Shown: piece by piece, positions 20,388-28,985 of the stretch
Layout: every line of letters starts with the position of its first letter
How positions within the stretch are numbered: position 1 is the first letter of the stretch
Origin: Arthrobacter sp. MMS18-M83
GTDB taxonomy: Bacteria; Actinomycetota; Actinomycetes; Actinomycetales; Micrococcaceae
Length of the DNA: 64,000 bases
Assembly (NCBI RefSeq): GCF_026683955.1
Contig: NZ_CP113343.1
Span: 2,480,001-2,544,000, forward strand
Reading direction: 5' to 3'
Notes under the pieces: generated by a model
Seen by the model: only the letters and a program-made list of their open reading frames with translations
Databases searched by the model: none
Told to the model about the DNA's origin: nothing
Made by a program: the position numbers and the translations under genes

Positions 20388-21359
20388 ATGGACATCTTTG
20401 GAACAATTCTGGCCCCATTCAAGTGGCTTGTGTCCGCGATCATGCTCGGGTTCCACGACGGCCTGAGCTTCATTGGCCTGCCCGCGGCGAATGGTTGGAC
20501 GTGGACGCTGTCCATCATCGGCTTGGTGCTGGTGATCCGCGCTGCTCTTATCCCTGTGTTCGTCAAGCAAATCAAGGCACAGCGGGGCATGCAGCTTCTT
20601 CAGCCCGATCTGAAGAAGATGCAGGCGAAGTACAAGGGCAAGACTGACCAGCTCTCGCGCCAGGCGATGGCTCAGGAACAGATGGCGCTGTACAAGAAGC
20701 ACGGCACCAACCCGTTCTCCGCGTGTTTGCCCATGCTGATCCAGATGCCGTTCTTCTTCGCGCTGTTCCAAGTGCTTTCCGGCATCAGTGCTGCTAAGGA
20801 AGCTGGCCAGGGCATCGGTGCTCTGAGCCATGAGCAAGTGGTCCAGTTCGACCAGTCCAGCATCTTCGGGGCGCCCCTGTCCGCGACGCTCCTTCACGGC
20901 ACACCTGCGGGTGGCGACGTTGTGGCGGTGTGGGTCCTGTCGATTGTGATGATTCTCGCCATGACGGCTTCGCAGTTCATCACACAGAAGCAGATCATGG
21001 CCAAGAACATGTCCGAAGAGGCCATGGCCAGCCCGTTCATGCGTCAGCAGAAGATGATGCTCTACATCCTGCCGGTCGTCTTCGGTGTGGGTGGCATCAA
21101 CTTCCCGATTGGTGTGCTCATCTACTGGACCACTACCAACCTGTGGACTATGGGCCAGCAGTTCTTTGTCATCCGCCGCATGCCGACGCCGGGATCCCCC
21201 GCAGCCAAGGCACTTGCTGAGCGTCGCGCCGCCAAGGGCCTGCCGTCTATCCCGCTCCTGGGCGCGAAGAAGGACGCCGACGTCGCTGCCGAAGTGGCCG
21301 CCGTCGAACTCAGGGCACAGCGCATCCAGCCACAACGTAAGAACAGGAAGAAGAAGTAA
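20388..21359 (+). CDS. yidC: Membrane protein insertase YidC/Oxa1
   Basis: 323 aa, five membrane helices, no large periplasmic domain, as in other Gram-positive YidC proteins. Hydrophilic-groove arginine lies in TLSIIGLVLVIRAALIPVFV; then the basic cytoplasmic loop QLLQPDLKKMQAKYKGKTDQ and NPFSACLPMLIQMPFFFALF. The C-terminus is strongly basic (RIQPQRKNRKKK) for ribosome contact. It inserts and folds membrane proteins with or without SecYEG. AGGAAATAGGGAAA upstream is the ribosome binding site. Confidence 0.97.
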   Translation: MDIFGTILAPFKWLVSAIMLGFHDGLSFIGLPAANGWTWTLSIIGLVLVIRAALIPVFVKQIKAQRGMQLLQPDLKKMQAKYKGKTDQLSRQAMAQEQMALYKKHGTNPFSACLPMLIQMPFFFALFQVLSGISAAKEAGQGIGALSHEQVVQFDQSSIFGAPLSATLLHGTPAGGDVVAVWVLSIVMILAMTASQFITQKQIMAKNMSEEAMASPFMRQQKMMLYILPVVFGVGGINFPIGVLIYWTTTNLWTMGQQFFVIRRMPTPGSPAAKALAERRAAKGLPSIPLLGAKKDADVAAEVAAVELRAQRIQPQRKNRKKK

Positions 21360-21937
21360 TGTCTGTTGAAAGCACCGAAGAGGCAACGGCCGCTGGGGCC
21401 ACCGAGGAACTGGCAGAGGCCACGGTAGAAACTGCCGCTGAGGACGAGTCCACCGGAACTAGCTCTTCCGTGAGCCGCCTTGAGGAAGAGGGCGACGTCG
21501 CCGCAGACTACCTCGAGGAACTCCTGGACATTGCCGACATCGACGGCGACATCGACATCGAGATCCGCAATGGCCGTACTTACATCTCCATCGCGGCCGA
21601 AGACGATTCCGCGGGTCTTGAGAGCCTTGTAGGCCGCGACGGTGAAGTGCTCGAGGCCCTTCAGGAGCTCGCTCGCCTCTCTGTACTGTCCGCAACCGAG
21701 AATCGATCGCGCCTGGTGCTGGACATCAACGGTTACCGTAAAGAGCGCGCCGGCGACCTGCAGCAGATTGCCGAAGATGCCGTCGCCAAAGTCAAGGAGA
21801 TCGGCGCTTCAGTGGCCCTTGAACCGATGAGCGCCTATGAACGCAAAATTGTGCACGACGCCGTTGCGGACCTTGGCTTTGTTTCAGAGTCCGAGGGTGA
21901 AGGCGCTGGCCGCCACATCGTGGTTTCGGCCGACTAA
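21359..21937 (+). CDS. khpB: KhpB/Jag RNA-binding protein with R3H domain
   Basis: 192 aa. An acidic N-terminal stretch (1-45), the KH domain (RNGRTYISIAAEDDSAGLES LVGRDGEVLEALQEL) and the R3H domain near the C-terminus (PMSAYERKIVHDAVADLGFV SESEGEGAGRHIVV, with the R-x-x-x-H motif replaced by the usual ERKIVH). The Jag_N domain seen in Firmicutes is missing. It binds RNA, often as a partner of KhpA. Its ATG overlaps the yidC stop (TAATG). Confidence 0.93.
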   Translation: MSVESTEEATAAGATEELAEATVETAAEDESTGTSSSVSRLEEEGDVAADYLEELLDIADIDGDIDIEIRNGRTYISIAAEDDSAGLESLVGRDGEVLEALQELARLSVLSATENRSRLVLDINGYRKERAGDLQQIAEDAVAKVKEIGASVALEPMSAYERKIVHDAVADLGFVSESEGEGAGRHIVVSAD

Positions 21938-21943
21938 CGGGTC

Positions 21944-22594
21944 ATGGTTGAAATTACGGCGGCCGAGCTGCAGGCGGCAGAGAAGATTTTCGGTGACCGT
22001 CTGGGCCTCGCCCAACGGTATGTAGAACACTTGGCGACGTCGGGAACCGAGCGCGGGCTGATCGGCCCGCGTGAAGTTCCCCGCCTCTGGAGCCGGCATG
22101 TCCTTAACTGTGCCGTCATCGAGTCGGCTATAGCCCACGGAAGCCATGTTGCGGACGTTGGTTCAGGCGCCGGGCTTCCCGGCTTGTGCTTGGCGATTGC
22201 GCGTCCTGACCTCGAACTCACACTGATCGAACCCCTGGAACGCCGGGTTATCTGGCTCCAGGAAGTTGTGGATGATCTGGGCCTGGGCAACGTCACCGTC
22301 ATGCGAACCCGGGCTGAGCTCGCAGTGGGAATGGTCAGCGCTGACGTCGTCACTGCAAGGGCAGTCTCTGCTTTGTCCAAACTGGCTGGACTCACCATTC
22401 CCTTGCTCAACGGCAAGGGTGAAGTGGTCGCGATCAAGGGCCGCAGCGCGGCCGAAGAGATTGAGCACGCAGCCAAGGTTATCCGCAAGCTCGGAGGCGT
22501 GGAAACATCTGTTGTGGTTTGCGGACAGGAACTTTTGGAGGAACCCACCACAGTGGTGAGGATCGTCGTCAACAAACAGCGGAAGATAGCTTAG
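21944..22594 (+). CDS. rsmG: 16S rRNA (guanine(527)-N7)-methyltransferase
   Basis: 216 aa. SAM-binding motif DVGSGAGLPGLCLAIARPDL, then ELTLIEPLERRVIWLQEV and TARAVSALSKLAGLTIPLL. The reaction methylates G527 of 16S rRNA; loss gives low-level streptomycin resistance. Six bases after khpB, before parA, the standard order. ATG at 21944; GGGTC is a weak ribosome binding site, consistent with coupling. Confidence 0.96.
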   Translation: MVEITAAELQAAEKIFGDRLGLAQRYVEHLATSGTERGLIGPREVPRLWSRHVLNCAVIESAIAHGSHVADVGSGAGLPGLCLAIARPDLELTLIEPLERRVIWLQEVVDDLGLGNVTVMRTRAELAVGMVSADVVTARAVSALSKLAGLTIPLLNGKGEVVAIKGRSAAEEIEHAAKVIRKLGGVETSVVVCGQELLEEPTTVVRIVVNKQRKIA

Positions 22595-22681
22595 CTTTCG
22601 GCGCTGTGTCCCGCGTGTCCGCAGCTGAGCGGTTAAGCTAGAGAACGGCAGCTAGAGCCGAATGAGAGTGAGAGTGTAACA

Positions 22682-23737
22682 GTGGGCAGTAGCGAAACCT
22701 CCACGCAGCGGATCCCGCCATTTATTTCCCTGGGGTCCGCGCGGGCAATGGCTGCGCCCTCGGCGTCGTTTGAATCTGCGCTGATGCGCACTAATTTGGT
22801 TGCAAATGCCGCTGTTTCACGTGAAACCTTGATTGTTGGAAGCGATAACGTCATAGACGCCATCGACGACTCCAGCCCGATTGCGCGCCAGCTCGCTAAC
22901 GAGACCCGACGTCGGGAACGGCTGTTGGGACGCGAACTTCCCAAGCCGGAGAAGACCCGTATTTTCACGGTCTCCAATCAAAAAGGTGGGGTGGGCAAGA
23001 CCACTACTACGGTCAACATTGCCGCCGCTCTGGCTTCCGCTGGACTCAATGTCCTGGTGATCGACATAGACCCCCAGGGCAATGCATCCACCGCTCTTGG
23101 CATTGAGCACCATGCCGATGTTGACAGCATCTATGATGTGCTGATCAATGACCTGCCCCTGCGGGACGTCGTGGCTCCTTGCCCCGACATTCCCAATCTC
23201 ATCTGTGCGCCGGCCACGATTCACCTGGCTGGCGCCGAAATTGAGTTGGTCTCCCTTGTTGCACGTGAACAGCGTCTGCGCCGTGCAATCGATGTGTATT
23301 CGAAGGAACGCGCGAAGAACGGTGAAGGACGCTTGGACTTCATCTTCATCGACTGCCCGCCAAGCCTGGGCCTGTTGACCGTCAACGCTTTCTGCGCGGC
23401 CAGCGAGGTACTCATTCCCATCCAGTGCGAGTACTACGCCCTGGAAGGCCTCAGCCAACTCCTCAAGAACATCGAAATGATCCAGAAGCACCTCAATGCG
23501 GATCTGGTCGTTTCCACTATTCTGCTGACGATGTATGACGGCCGCACGAATCTTGCCGCGCAGGTAGCGTCGGAAGTTCGCCAGCATTTCCCGGAGCAGG
23601 TTCTCGGTGCCGTGGTTCCGCGCTCTGTGCGTATCTCAGAGGCTCCGAGCTACCAACAGACGGTGATGACTTACGATCCGTCATCCAGCGGCGCGTTGTC
23701 CTACATGGAAGCCGCCACGGAAATCGCCGAACGCTAG
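22682..23737 (+). CDS. parA: Chromosome-partitioning ATPase ParA
   Basis: 351 aa from GTG 22682. The deviant Walker A is [20 protein letters not shown], Walker A' region [17 protein letters not shown], Walker [16 protein letters not shown]. The N-terminal 95 residues are an extension before the ATPase core, common in actinobacteria. ParA binds DNA non-specifically and moves ParB-parS complexes. A parS site lies inside the coding sequence and is translated as AVSRETL. Confidence 0.97.
   Translation: MGSSETSTQRIPPFISLGSARAMAAPSASFESALMRTNLVANAAVSRETLIVGSDNVIDAIDDSSPIARQLANETRRRERLLGRELPKPEKTRIFTVSNQKGGVGKTTTTVNIAAALASAGLNVLVIDIDPQGNASTALGIEHHADVDSIYDVLINDLPLRDVVAPCPDIPNLICAPATIHLAGAEIELVSLVAREQRLRRAIDVYSKERAKNGEGRLDFIFIDCPPSLGLLTVNAFCAASEVLIPIQCEYYALEGLSQLLKNIEMIQKHLNADLVVSTILLTMYDGRTNLAAQVASEVRQHFPEQVLGAVVPRSVRISEAPSYQQTVMTYDPSSSGALSYMEAATEIAER
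22813..22828. promoter_or_regulatory. parS: parS site within parA
   Basis: TGTTTCACGTGAAACC: the 14-bp core GTTTCACGTGAAAC is exact, with one outer base differing from the 16-bp consensus. Confidence 0.95.
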
Positions 23738-23804
23738 ACTTTCTGAATCACTGCAACATCCTTGGCGGGCTCCATTCTTGCCATTCCACCGGAGGGACAT
23801 ACTA

Positions 23805-24995
23805 ATGAGCGAAAAGCGACGAGGCCTGGGTAGGGGTCTTGGGGCTCTCATTCCCAGCTCCGCTTCCGCTGGTGCATCGGGCAATGGCGTTCCGGCATCG
23901 CGCCCTGTGGACCTCTTCTTTCCCGAGGCGCGCAAGGCACCAGAGACGGTGGATACTCCGCAGGTGCTTGAGACGGAGGTAGCGAAGAGCTCCCCCTCAC
24001 GAGGATCCTCGTCCAAGAGTTCGACGGCGGCAAAGACTCCCGCGGCGAAGTCGCTGTCAGCGGAGATCTCCACCACGTCAAAGCCAGCCGCAGCGGAGGC
24101 AGCGAGTACCGATGCTGCGGGAGACGCCGTTTCCGACACTCGTCCCGGGGACGTGCCGGAGGTTGGGCTGGTCGAGGTTCCAGGAGCGCGTTTCGCCGAA
24201 ATTCCCGTCGGTGACATCCACCCCAACCGTAAACAGCCGCGCAGCGTCTTCGATGAGGACGACATGGCGGAGCTGGTTCACTCCGTCAAGGAAATCGGCG
24301 TCCTCCAGCCAATTGTGGTACGTACTTCAACCGAAAAGGGTGGAGAACCGTATGAACTAGTCATGGGCGAGCGACGATGGAGGGCAGTTCAGGCCGCCGG
24401 CCTCGAAACAATCCCGGCGATCGTCCGTGACACGAATGACGATGACCTGCTTCGCGATGCTCTGCTGGAGAACCTCCACCGTAGCCAACTGAACCCCTTG
24501 GAAGAGGCAGCCGCATACCAGCAATTGCTTGAGGATTTCGGTACCACCCACGAGCAGTTGGCTGATCGCATTGGACGGTCGCGTCCGCAGGTGTCCAACA
24601 CCATTCGTCTTCTCAAGCTTCCTCCCCTGGTCCAACGGCGCGTTGCCGCCAGCGTCCTGTCGGCGGGTCATGCCCGCGCATTGCTCGCACTGCCGGACGC
24701 CGCTGCGATGGAGCGACTTGCACAGAAGATCGTCGCCGAAGGGATGTCCGTTCGCGCCACTGAAGAAGCCGTGGCACTGTACCAGGATCCTACGGTGCCG
24801 ACCAAGAACAGCATCCCGCGCCCCAATGCACGCCACGAGCGCTTGGATTACCTTGCTTCGTCTCTCTCTGATCGATTGGACACCAACGTGAAGATCACTT
24901 TGGGAGCACGTAAGGGACGGGTCAGCATTGAATTTGCGAGTGTCGAGGACCTGAACCGCATCATGGATGTGTTGTCGCCCGACGCCGAAGTCTAG
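23805..24995 (+). CDS. parB: Chromosome-partitioning protein ParB (CTPase)
   Basis: 396 aa from ATG 23805, 11 bp after GGAGGG. N-terminal [18 protein letters not shown] is the ParA-stimulating segment. An unusually long Ser/Ala-rich linker (20-130) follows. The CTP/clamp domain shows [30 protein letters not shown] and [13 protein letters not shown]; the helix-turn-helix is [20 protein letters not shown]; the C-terminal dimer domain ends [12 protein letters not shown]. It loads at parS and spreads by sliding. A terminator follows. Confidence 0.97.
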   Translation: MSEKRRGLGRGLGALIPSSASAGASGNGVPASRPVDLFFPEARKAPETVDTPQVLETEVAKSSPSRGSSSKSSTAAKTPAAKSLSAEISTTSKPAAAEAASTDAAGDAVSDTRPGDVPEVGLVEVPGARFAEIPVGDIHPNRKQPRSVFDEDDMAELVHSVKEIGVLQPIVVRTSTEKGGEPYELVMGERRWRAVQAAGLETIPAIVRDTNDDDLLRDALLENLHRSQLNPLEEAAAYQQLLEDFGTTHEQLADRIGRSRPQVSNTIRLLKLPPLVQRRVAASVLSAGHARALLALPDAAAMERLAQKIVAEGMSVRATEEAVALYQDPTVPTKNSIPRPNARHERLDYLASSLSDRLDTNVKITLGARKGRVSIEFASVEDLNRIMDVLSPDAEV

Positions 24996-25016
24996 TCTGT
25001 CCGATCTCTATGGAAT

Positions 25017-25051
25017 GGGGTTTGCTTCTTAAGAAGCAGGCCCTATTTTCT
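25017..25051 (+). terminator. Rho-independent terminator of parB
   Basis: A 12-bp stem (GGGGTTTGCTTC / GAAGCAGGCCCT, including G-T pairs) with loop TTAA, followed by ATTTTCTTT. Confidence 0.8.
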
Positions 25052-25183
25052 TTGCCGGGTTGCTGGGCGCGTGTGGCTTTTCGTCGGTGATGACTCCTTC
25101 TCACCAGGTTCGCGTTCTCACCAGGTTCGTGCGCGCTGTTTGGTAGGGCGAGCGGCCTTGGAATGCCTCATGGCAGTGGCAAG

Positions 25184-25199
25184 TGTTTCACGTGAAACG
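25184..25199. promoter_or_regulatory. parS: parS site downstream of parB
   Basis: TGTTTCACGTGAAACG; exact 14-bp core. It lies left of the insertion sequences. Confidence 0.95.
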
Positions 25200-25300
25200 A
25201 TGGTTGTACTGCGGTGTCGCGCTTGGTTGAGGCACTCTTCCATCGGTGCCCTCGAGGGCCGCGAAGAAGGGTGTCTCGTGAATAGTCGTCAAATTCGCAT

Positions 25301-25342
25301 TGGTTCTTGGTTCTTGGTTCTTGGTTCTTGGTTCCTGGCTCT
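25301..25342. repeat. Heptanucleotide tandem repeat (TGGTTCT)
   Basis: Six tandem 7-bp units: four exact TGGTTCT, then TGGTTCC and TGGCTCT. It ends six bases before the left 15-bp direct repeat that flanks the IS3-family element. Could vary in copy number by slippage. Just left of it, near 25095-25130, TTCTCACCAGGTTCG also occurs twice in tandem. Confidence 0.85.
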
Positions 25343-25386
25343 TGGCGATCAGCGAGTGCGGGTGAACCGTCCCGGGATGCTCCTAT

Positions 25387-26720
25387 AGTTGTCAATTCGC
25401 GTTTTGCGGTGTCTGGTCGGCCAGCCATTGCCGGTAGGTCGCGGCAAGGGAGTCGTTGCGGATGAGCCCTCGCTCAAGGCGGGAAATGACGGAGGGCCAT
25501 TGGCCGAGATGGCCGGCGGCGGCATTGATGGTGAATCCGAGTTTGGTGCGTTGCTGGCGCAGGTCGGCATTGCTTGGCGCCGGTTGGGGGTTGGTGATCT
25601 GACGGTAGATTTCCCGGGCCACGTACCGTTTGAGGCAGCGCATGATCTCCCGCTTGCTCTTGCCTTCGGCAGTGCGTTTGTTCACGTAGTCTCTGGTCCG
25701 GCGGCACGATGACATACGGACCAGCACCACCTGGTGCAGGGCGCGGTTGGCGTTGCGGTCGCCTCCCCGGCTGAGCCGGTGACGAGTCGTTTTCCCCGAT
25801 GATGCCGGAATGGGCGCGGCCCCGACGAGGGCCGCGAACTGAGGTTCACTGCCGATCCGATCCGGGTTGTCTCCCACAGTGACCAGTAGCTGGCTGGCCA
25901 CTTCCGTCCCGACCCCTGTCAGGTCACAGAGCATCGGTGCGTAGGTGTCGAGGATTTCCTGCAGTGAGGCGTCCGCAGCGGCGATCTCTGCCGCCAGGGA
26001 ATGGTAACGAACGGCCAGGGCTTTCAACGTCAGCAAGGTCATGTACTCGGGGTCGGCGACGTGGCCGGAGGGCCTGGCCCGTTGGAGGGCCATGATCAAC
26101 GCCGGCGTCCCCAGCCCCCGGTACTTCGCCCGGAGTCCTTCCGGAGCCGAAACGAGAAGACCCTTGATCTGGTTGACCGCGACGGTGCGGGCTTTCGCTG
26201 CCGAAGAGCGCGCGGTTCGCAGGATGCGCAGGCATTCAACGGGGCCGTCCTTGGCTTTCGGAACCGAGATGCCCCGCTCGGCGAGCACCGATTGAGCGGC
26301 TTGGTAGGCGTCCAGCGGATCAGACTTGCCTTTCAGACGGCGCTCGGCCCGGTTCGGACGGTTCACCTCCAGCACCGTCAGCCCTTCGCCGCGGAGGGTC
26401 CTGGCGAGTTCGGCACCGTATGAACCTGTTCCTTCGATGCCCACCGCGGTGACCGTGCCGTGGCTGGCAATGAAGTCCAAGATCTTGCGGTATCCGGACC
26501 CCACCGCCAGGAATTCCCGGTCCGCGAGAGGCTTGCCGTATCCGGTGATGACGGCCACGTGGTGCGTGTCGGCGTGGGTGTCGATACCGACGATGACATC
26601 GGTTGCTTCGTTTGCCAAGATGGAGACTGCCCCTCATTCGAGTTCAATGACTGGTTGACGGGGGCGCGGGCCAGGTGGGCAGACAAAACGGTAATGGGAC
26701 TGGTCGAATCAGGCTCCTAT
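25387..26720 (-). mobile_element. IS110-family element nested in the IS3-family element
   Basis: The boundaries are an inference. GCTCCTAT occurs at 25379-25386 and again at 26713-26720, bracketing the transposase gene; IS110 elements lack inverted repeats and insert at a short core, so such a pair is what an insertion would leave. The element would be about 1.33 kb, with only 5 bp after the transposase stop and 102 bp before its start. If the bridge RNA of this family needs more space, the right boundary may lie further right, perhaps near 26840. Confidence 0.55.
25392..26618 (-). CDS. IS110-family DEDD transposase with C-terminal helix-turn-helix
   Basis: 408 aa. The RuvC-like DEDD domain starts with VIVGIDTHADTHHVAVITGY and continues through VGIEGTGSYGAELARTL and KGKSDPLDAYQAAQ; the C-terminal Transposase_20 domain shows LCDLTGVGTEVASQLLVTVG, FAALVGAAPIPASSGKT and its catalytic serine region. 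The last 55 residues are an Xre-like helix-turn-helix (LRQQRTKLGFTINAAAGHLG QWPSVISRLERG), not part of classical IS110 proteins of about 330 aa. The only upstream start in frame is TTG at 26618 with no clear ribosome binding site. Confidence 0.88.
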   Translation of the reverse strand: MANEATDVIVGIDTHADTHHVAVITGYGKPLADREFLAVGSGYRKILDFIASHGTVTAVGIEGTGSYGAELARTLRGEGLTVLEVNRPNRAERRLKGKSDPLDAYQAAQSVLAERGISVPKAKDGPVECLRILRTARSSAAKARTVAVNQIKGLLVSAPEGLRAKYRGLGTPALIMALQRARPSGHVADPEYMTLLTLKALAVRYHSLAAEIAAADASLQEILDTYAPMLCDLTGVGTEVASQLLVTVGDNPDRIGSEPQFAALVGAAPIPASSGKTTRHRLSRGGDRNANRALHQVVLVRMSSCRRTRDYVNKRTAEGKSKREIMRCLKRYVAREIYRQITNPQPAPSNADLRQQRTKLGFTINAAAGHLGQWPSVISRLERGLIRNDSLAATYRQWLADQTPQNAN

Positions 26721-26760
26721 GAAGTCATGTCCGCCTGGCTCAACGCACCCTTGACGGACC

Positions 26761-26836
26761 TTGAGCCGGTGGACAGATCCCGGGAAAGACAGTGCCCGAA
26801 AGCACGTCAGTTTGAGTGTGAGCCACACCGGCTCAA
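26761..26836. other. Inverted repeat between the two transposase genes
   Basis: TTGAGCCGGTG at 26761-26771 and CACCGGCTCAA at 26826-26836 form an 11-bp stem around a 54-nt loop. A second small hairpin (CTATCTT/AAGATAG) ends just before orfA, around 26870-26889. The stem could belong to an IS110 bridge RNA on the minus strand or protect orfA from read-through; neither is proven. Confidence 0.4.
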
Positions 26837-26893
26837 GACCGGTTCCAGTATTACCGTTTGATGCCGCTATCTTCTGTGAGAAAGATAGTGATT

Positions 26894-27205
26894 ATGCCCA
26901 AGCAGTTCCCGCCCGAAGTCCGTGACCGTGCTGTGCGCATGACCTTGGATCGGTTGTCCGAATACCCGTCTGTTTATGCTGCCTGCAAGGCGCTGGCCCC
27001 GAAGCTCGGAGTCGGTCCTGAGTCGCTGCGCCGCTGGGTTGTCCAGGCCCAGGTCGATGCCGGTGAGAAGACCGGACCAAGCAGTGACGAGCTGGAGGAG
27101 ATCAAGCGGCTTCGGGCCGAGGTTCGGGACTTGAAGGAGTCCAACGAGATCCTGAAACAGGCCTCGATTTTCTTCGCGAGGGAGCTCGACCCTCGCCGCC
27201 GCTGA
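26894..27205 (+). CDS. IS3-family transposase OrfA
   Basis: 103 aa from ATG 26894 (PKQFPPEVRDRAVRMTLDRL). Helix-turn-helix of the HTH_Tnp_1 type at residues 10-55 (KLGVGPESLRRWVVQAQVDA) and a leucine-zipper helix near the C-terminus (EEIKRLRAEVRDLKESNEIL KQASIFFARELD). It binds the terminal repeats. It lies in frame 0 relative to orfB in the -1 frame, so a -1 ribosomal frameshift near the end would yield the OrfAB transposase; I see no classic slippery A-rich heptamer. Confidence 0.92.
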   Translation: MPKQFPPEVRDRAVRMTLDRLSEYPSVYAACKALAPKLGVGPESLRRWVVQAQVDAGEKTGPSSDELEEIKRLRAEVRDLKESNEILKQASIFFARELDPRRR

Positions 27206-27225
27206 TCTGCCGGTTCATCGACGAA

Positions 27226-28182
27226 ATGCGGGCTGTTGGTTATGCGGTCGAGTCGATCTGCGCCGTCCTGCGGGAGCAGGGCGCGCAGGTCGCCGCACGA
27301 ACCTACCGGGCGTGGAAGAAACGCCCGCCGGCCCCGCGCACCATCGAAGACGCACGTATCACCGACGCACTCCGCAGCTTGAAAGTCCCCGATGCGAAGG
27401 GACGCCCCAGGCCCGAGATTATCTACGGGAGGCGGAAGATGACGCAGTGGCTGCGCCGTAACGGCTTCCCGGAAACCTCCAAGCACACCATGGACCGGCT
27501 CATGCGCGAAGAAGGCATGAACGGCCTCATCAGAGGCCGCAAGACCCGCACCACAATCCCCGGCAAGGACGGCCGGCGCGCTGGCGACCTGCTGAATCGG
27601 GACTTCACCGCCCCGGCCCCGAACCGGATCTGGGTGACCGATTTCACCTACGTGCCGGTCTACTCCGGATTCGTCTACGTCGCATTGGTCATCGACCTGT
27701 ACTCCCGGGCAATCGTCGGGTGGGAGACCTCAACGATCAAGGACACCGCGTTCGTCGAACACTGCCTGCGGATGGCACTGTGGCGCCGCGAGCACACCGG
27801 CCGGCCGGTACCGGCAGGACTGATCCATCACTCGGATGCGGGCAGCCAGTACACCTCCATCCGGTACACCGAGACCCTGGCCCTGGAGGGCCTGCAGCCA
27901 TCCATTGGCAGCGTCGGTGATGCCTATGACAACGCTGCCGCGGAGACCGTGATGGGGCTCTTCAAGAACGAAGCTGTCGCGAAGGATTCACCCTTCCGCG
28001 CCGGCGCGTTGAAGACCGAAACCGAGGTGATGGAGATCGTCTTCGAGTGGGTCCACTGGTACAACACCGAACGCCTGCATTCCGCACTGGACCACCAGAC
28101 GCCCGAGGAATTCGAGCAGGCATACTATGCTCGAGAAATCGGCTCGTTACCCGACGTCGCCGCCAACAAACAGGCGGCATGA
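27226..28182 (+). CDS. IS3-family transposase OrfB (DDE integrase)
   Basis: 318 aa from ATG 27226; the frame extends upstream into orfA (ICRFIDEM), as expected for frameshift expression. HTH_21 domain near the N-terminus (YGRRKMTQWLRRNGFPETSK), then rve: RIWVTDFTYVPVYSGFVYVA (first D), LIHHSDAGSQYTS (second D) and DNAAAETVMGLFKNE (E). All DDE residues are present and the frame is intact, so the element may be active. It ends 2 bp before the right terminal repeat. Confidence 0.94.
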   Translation: MRAVGYAVESICAVLREQGAQVAARTYRAWKKRPPAPRTIEDARITDALRSLKVPDAKGRPRPEIIYGRRKMTQWLRRNGFPETSKHTMDRLMREEGMNGLIRGRKTRTTIPGKDGRRAGDLLNRDFTAPAPNRIWVTDFTYVPVYSGFVYVALVIDLYSRAIVGWETSTIKDTAFVEHCLRMALWRREHTGRPVPAGLIHHSDAGSQYTSIRYTETLALEGLQPSIGSVGDAYDNAAAETVMGLFKNEAVAKDSPFRAGALKTETEVMEIVFEWVHWYNTERLHSALDHQTPEEFEQAYYAREIGSLPDVAANKQAA

Positions 28183-28493
28183 TTCCCGGGACGGTTCAAT
28201 CAGCGAGTGCGGGAGCGTGGGATATCCGCTTGGCACGAGCATCCCATTTTGGGGTGTGCTGAGTGGGTGGTCGCTACTTCTAAACTCGCGGTGAGGTTTG
28301 GGCGCGTTGGTGATGTTTCTGGTGTGTCTACGAGAGTGCTGGTGATGTGATCATTCTCTGCAGGACGACTTGCCGCTGCGGATTACGTGCAAACTCTCGG
28401 CCCCGTGCATAGCGGATGTCTAGAGCGCAGGTCGCCGAAGCCAACCTGAGGCCCCATACCAAAGTGGACACAGTCGGTGAGCCCGCACTCTTG

Positions 28494-28509
28494 CGTTTCA
28501 CGTGAAACA
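28494..28509. promoter_or_regulatory. parS: parS site
   Basis: CGTTTCACGTGAAACA; exact 14-bp core. First site right of the insertion sequences. Confidence 0.95.
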
Positions 28510-28858
28510 CTTGCGGGTGCTTTCCCCCGGGTACCGGGGTCCAGGAATCCCAAATTGCTGTACCCCTTGGACTTGCATTGTGTGAGTGTCTGTTGGGGGC
28601 AGATTCCGACCATCGGTGAAAAGGATATTCCTAGCATGCCGTGGTTGCTCTTTGGAGGATGAAAGATGCTCGCGGAGGGAGTCGGTTCCGTTGCTTCGAC
28701 CCCTCACCTGAGAAACGTCCGCGGGTACGGCTCAAGGAAGATGCGGTTGGTTACGGGTGGTTGCTCTACTCCGCCCGCTGAGCGTACTGACTGCTTGGCT
28801 GACAAGCCGGAGGCATCCTCACAGATAACGGCCTTCGGGAATCGGAGGTCTGGCTCGA

Positions 28859-28874
28859 TGTTTCACGTGAAACG
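28859..28874. promoter_or_regulatory. parS: parS site
   Basis: TGTTTCACGTGAAACG; exact core, 365 bp after the previous site. Confidence 0.95.
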
Positions 28875-28969
28875 CACCGCATGAGGCAAGGGGCCGGCCG
28901 CCGTAACGGTGTGGTGTGCCGTCGTGTTCCATCGTGTCAGAATTCGAGCGGCATGGGCGGCTACTTTCC

Positions 28970-28985
28970 TGTTTCACGTAAAACA
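28970..28985. promoter_or_regulatory. parS: Degenerate parS site
   Basis: TGTTTCACGTAAAACA; one mismatch (G to A in the right arm), 111 bp after the previous site. Probably bound less tightly. Confidence 0.75.

Larger units (their letters stand above)
25363..28198 (+). mobile_element. IS3-family insertion sequence with a second element inside
   Basis: Terminal inverted repeats TGAACCGTCCCGGGA at 25363-25377 and its complement at 28184-28198, 15 of 15 identical and beginning TG/ending CA. orfA and orfB lie on the plus strand. The flanks carry a perfect 15-bp direct repeat, ATCAGCGAGTGCGGG, at 25348-25362 and 28199-28213. IS3-family duplications are normally 3-5 bp, so the length is odd. An IS110-family transposase gene lies between the left end and orfA, so the element was probably invaded after it inserted. 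Confidence 0.85.

Noticed and set aside
25095..25130. Possible CRISPR-like short repeat (TTCTCACCAGGTTCG twice)
   Set aside because: Only two adjacent copies with no spacer structure and no cas genes anywhere in the window; a simple tandem duplication.
27160..27226. Programmed -1 frameshift site between IS3 orfA and orfB
   Set aside because: The reading frames fit a -1 shift, but I see no A-rich slippery heptamer or clear downstream pseudoknot, so I do not mark a site.
28666..28884. 72-aa ORF with GGAGG 7 bp before its ATG in the gene-free region
   Set aside because: The ribosome binding site is good, but the product has no family features and its end is the translation of a parS palindrome; not enough to call a gene.
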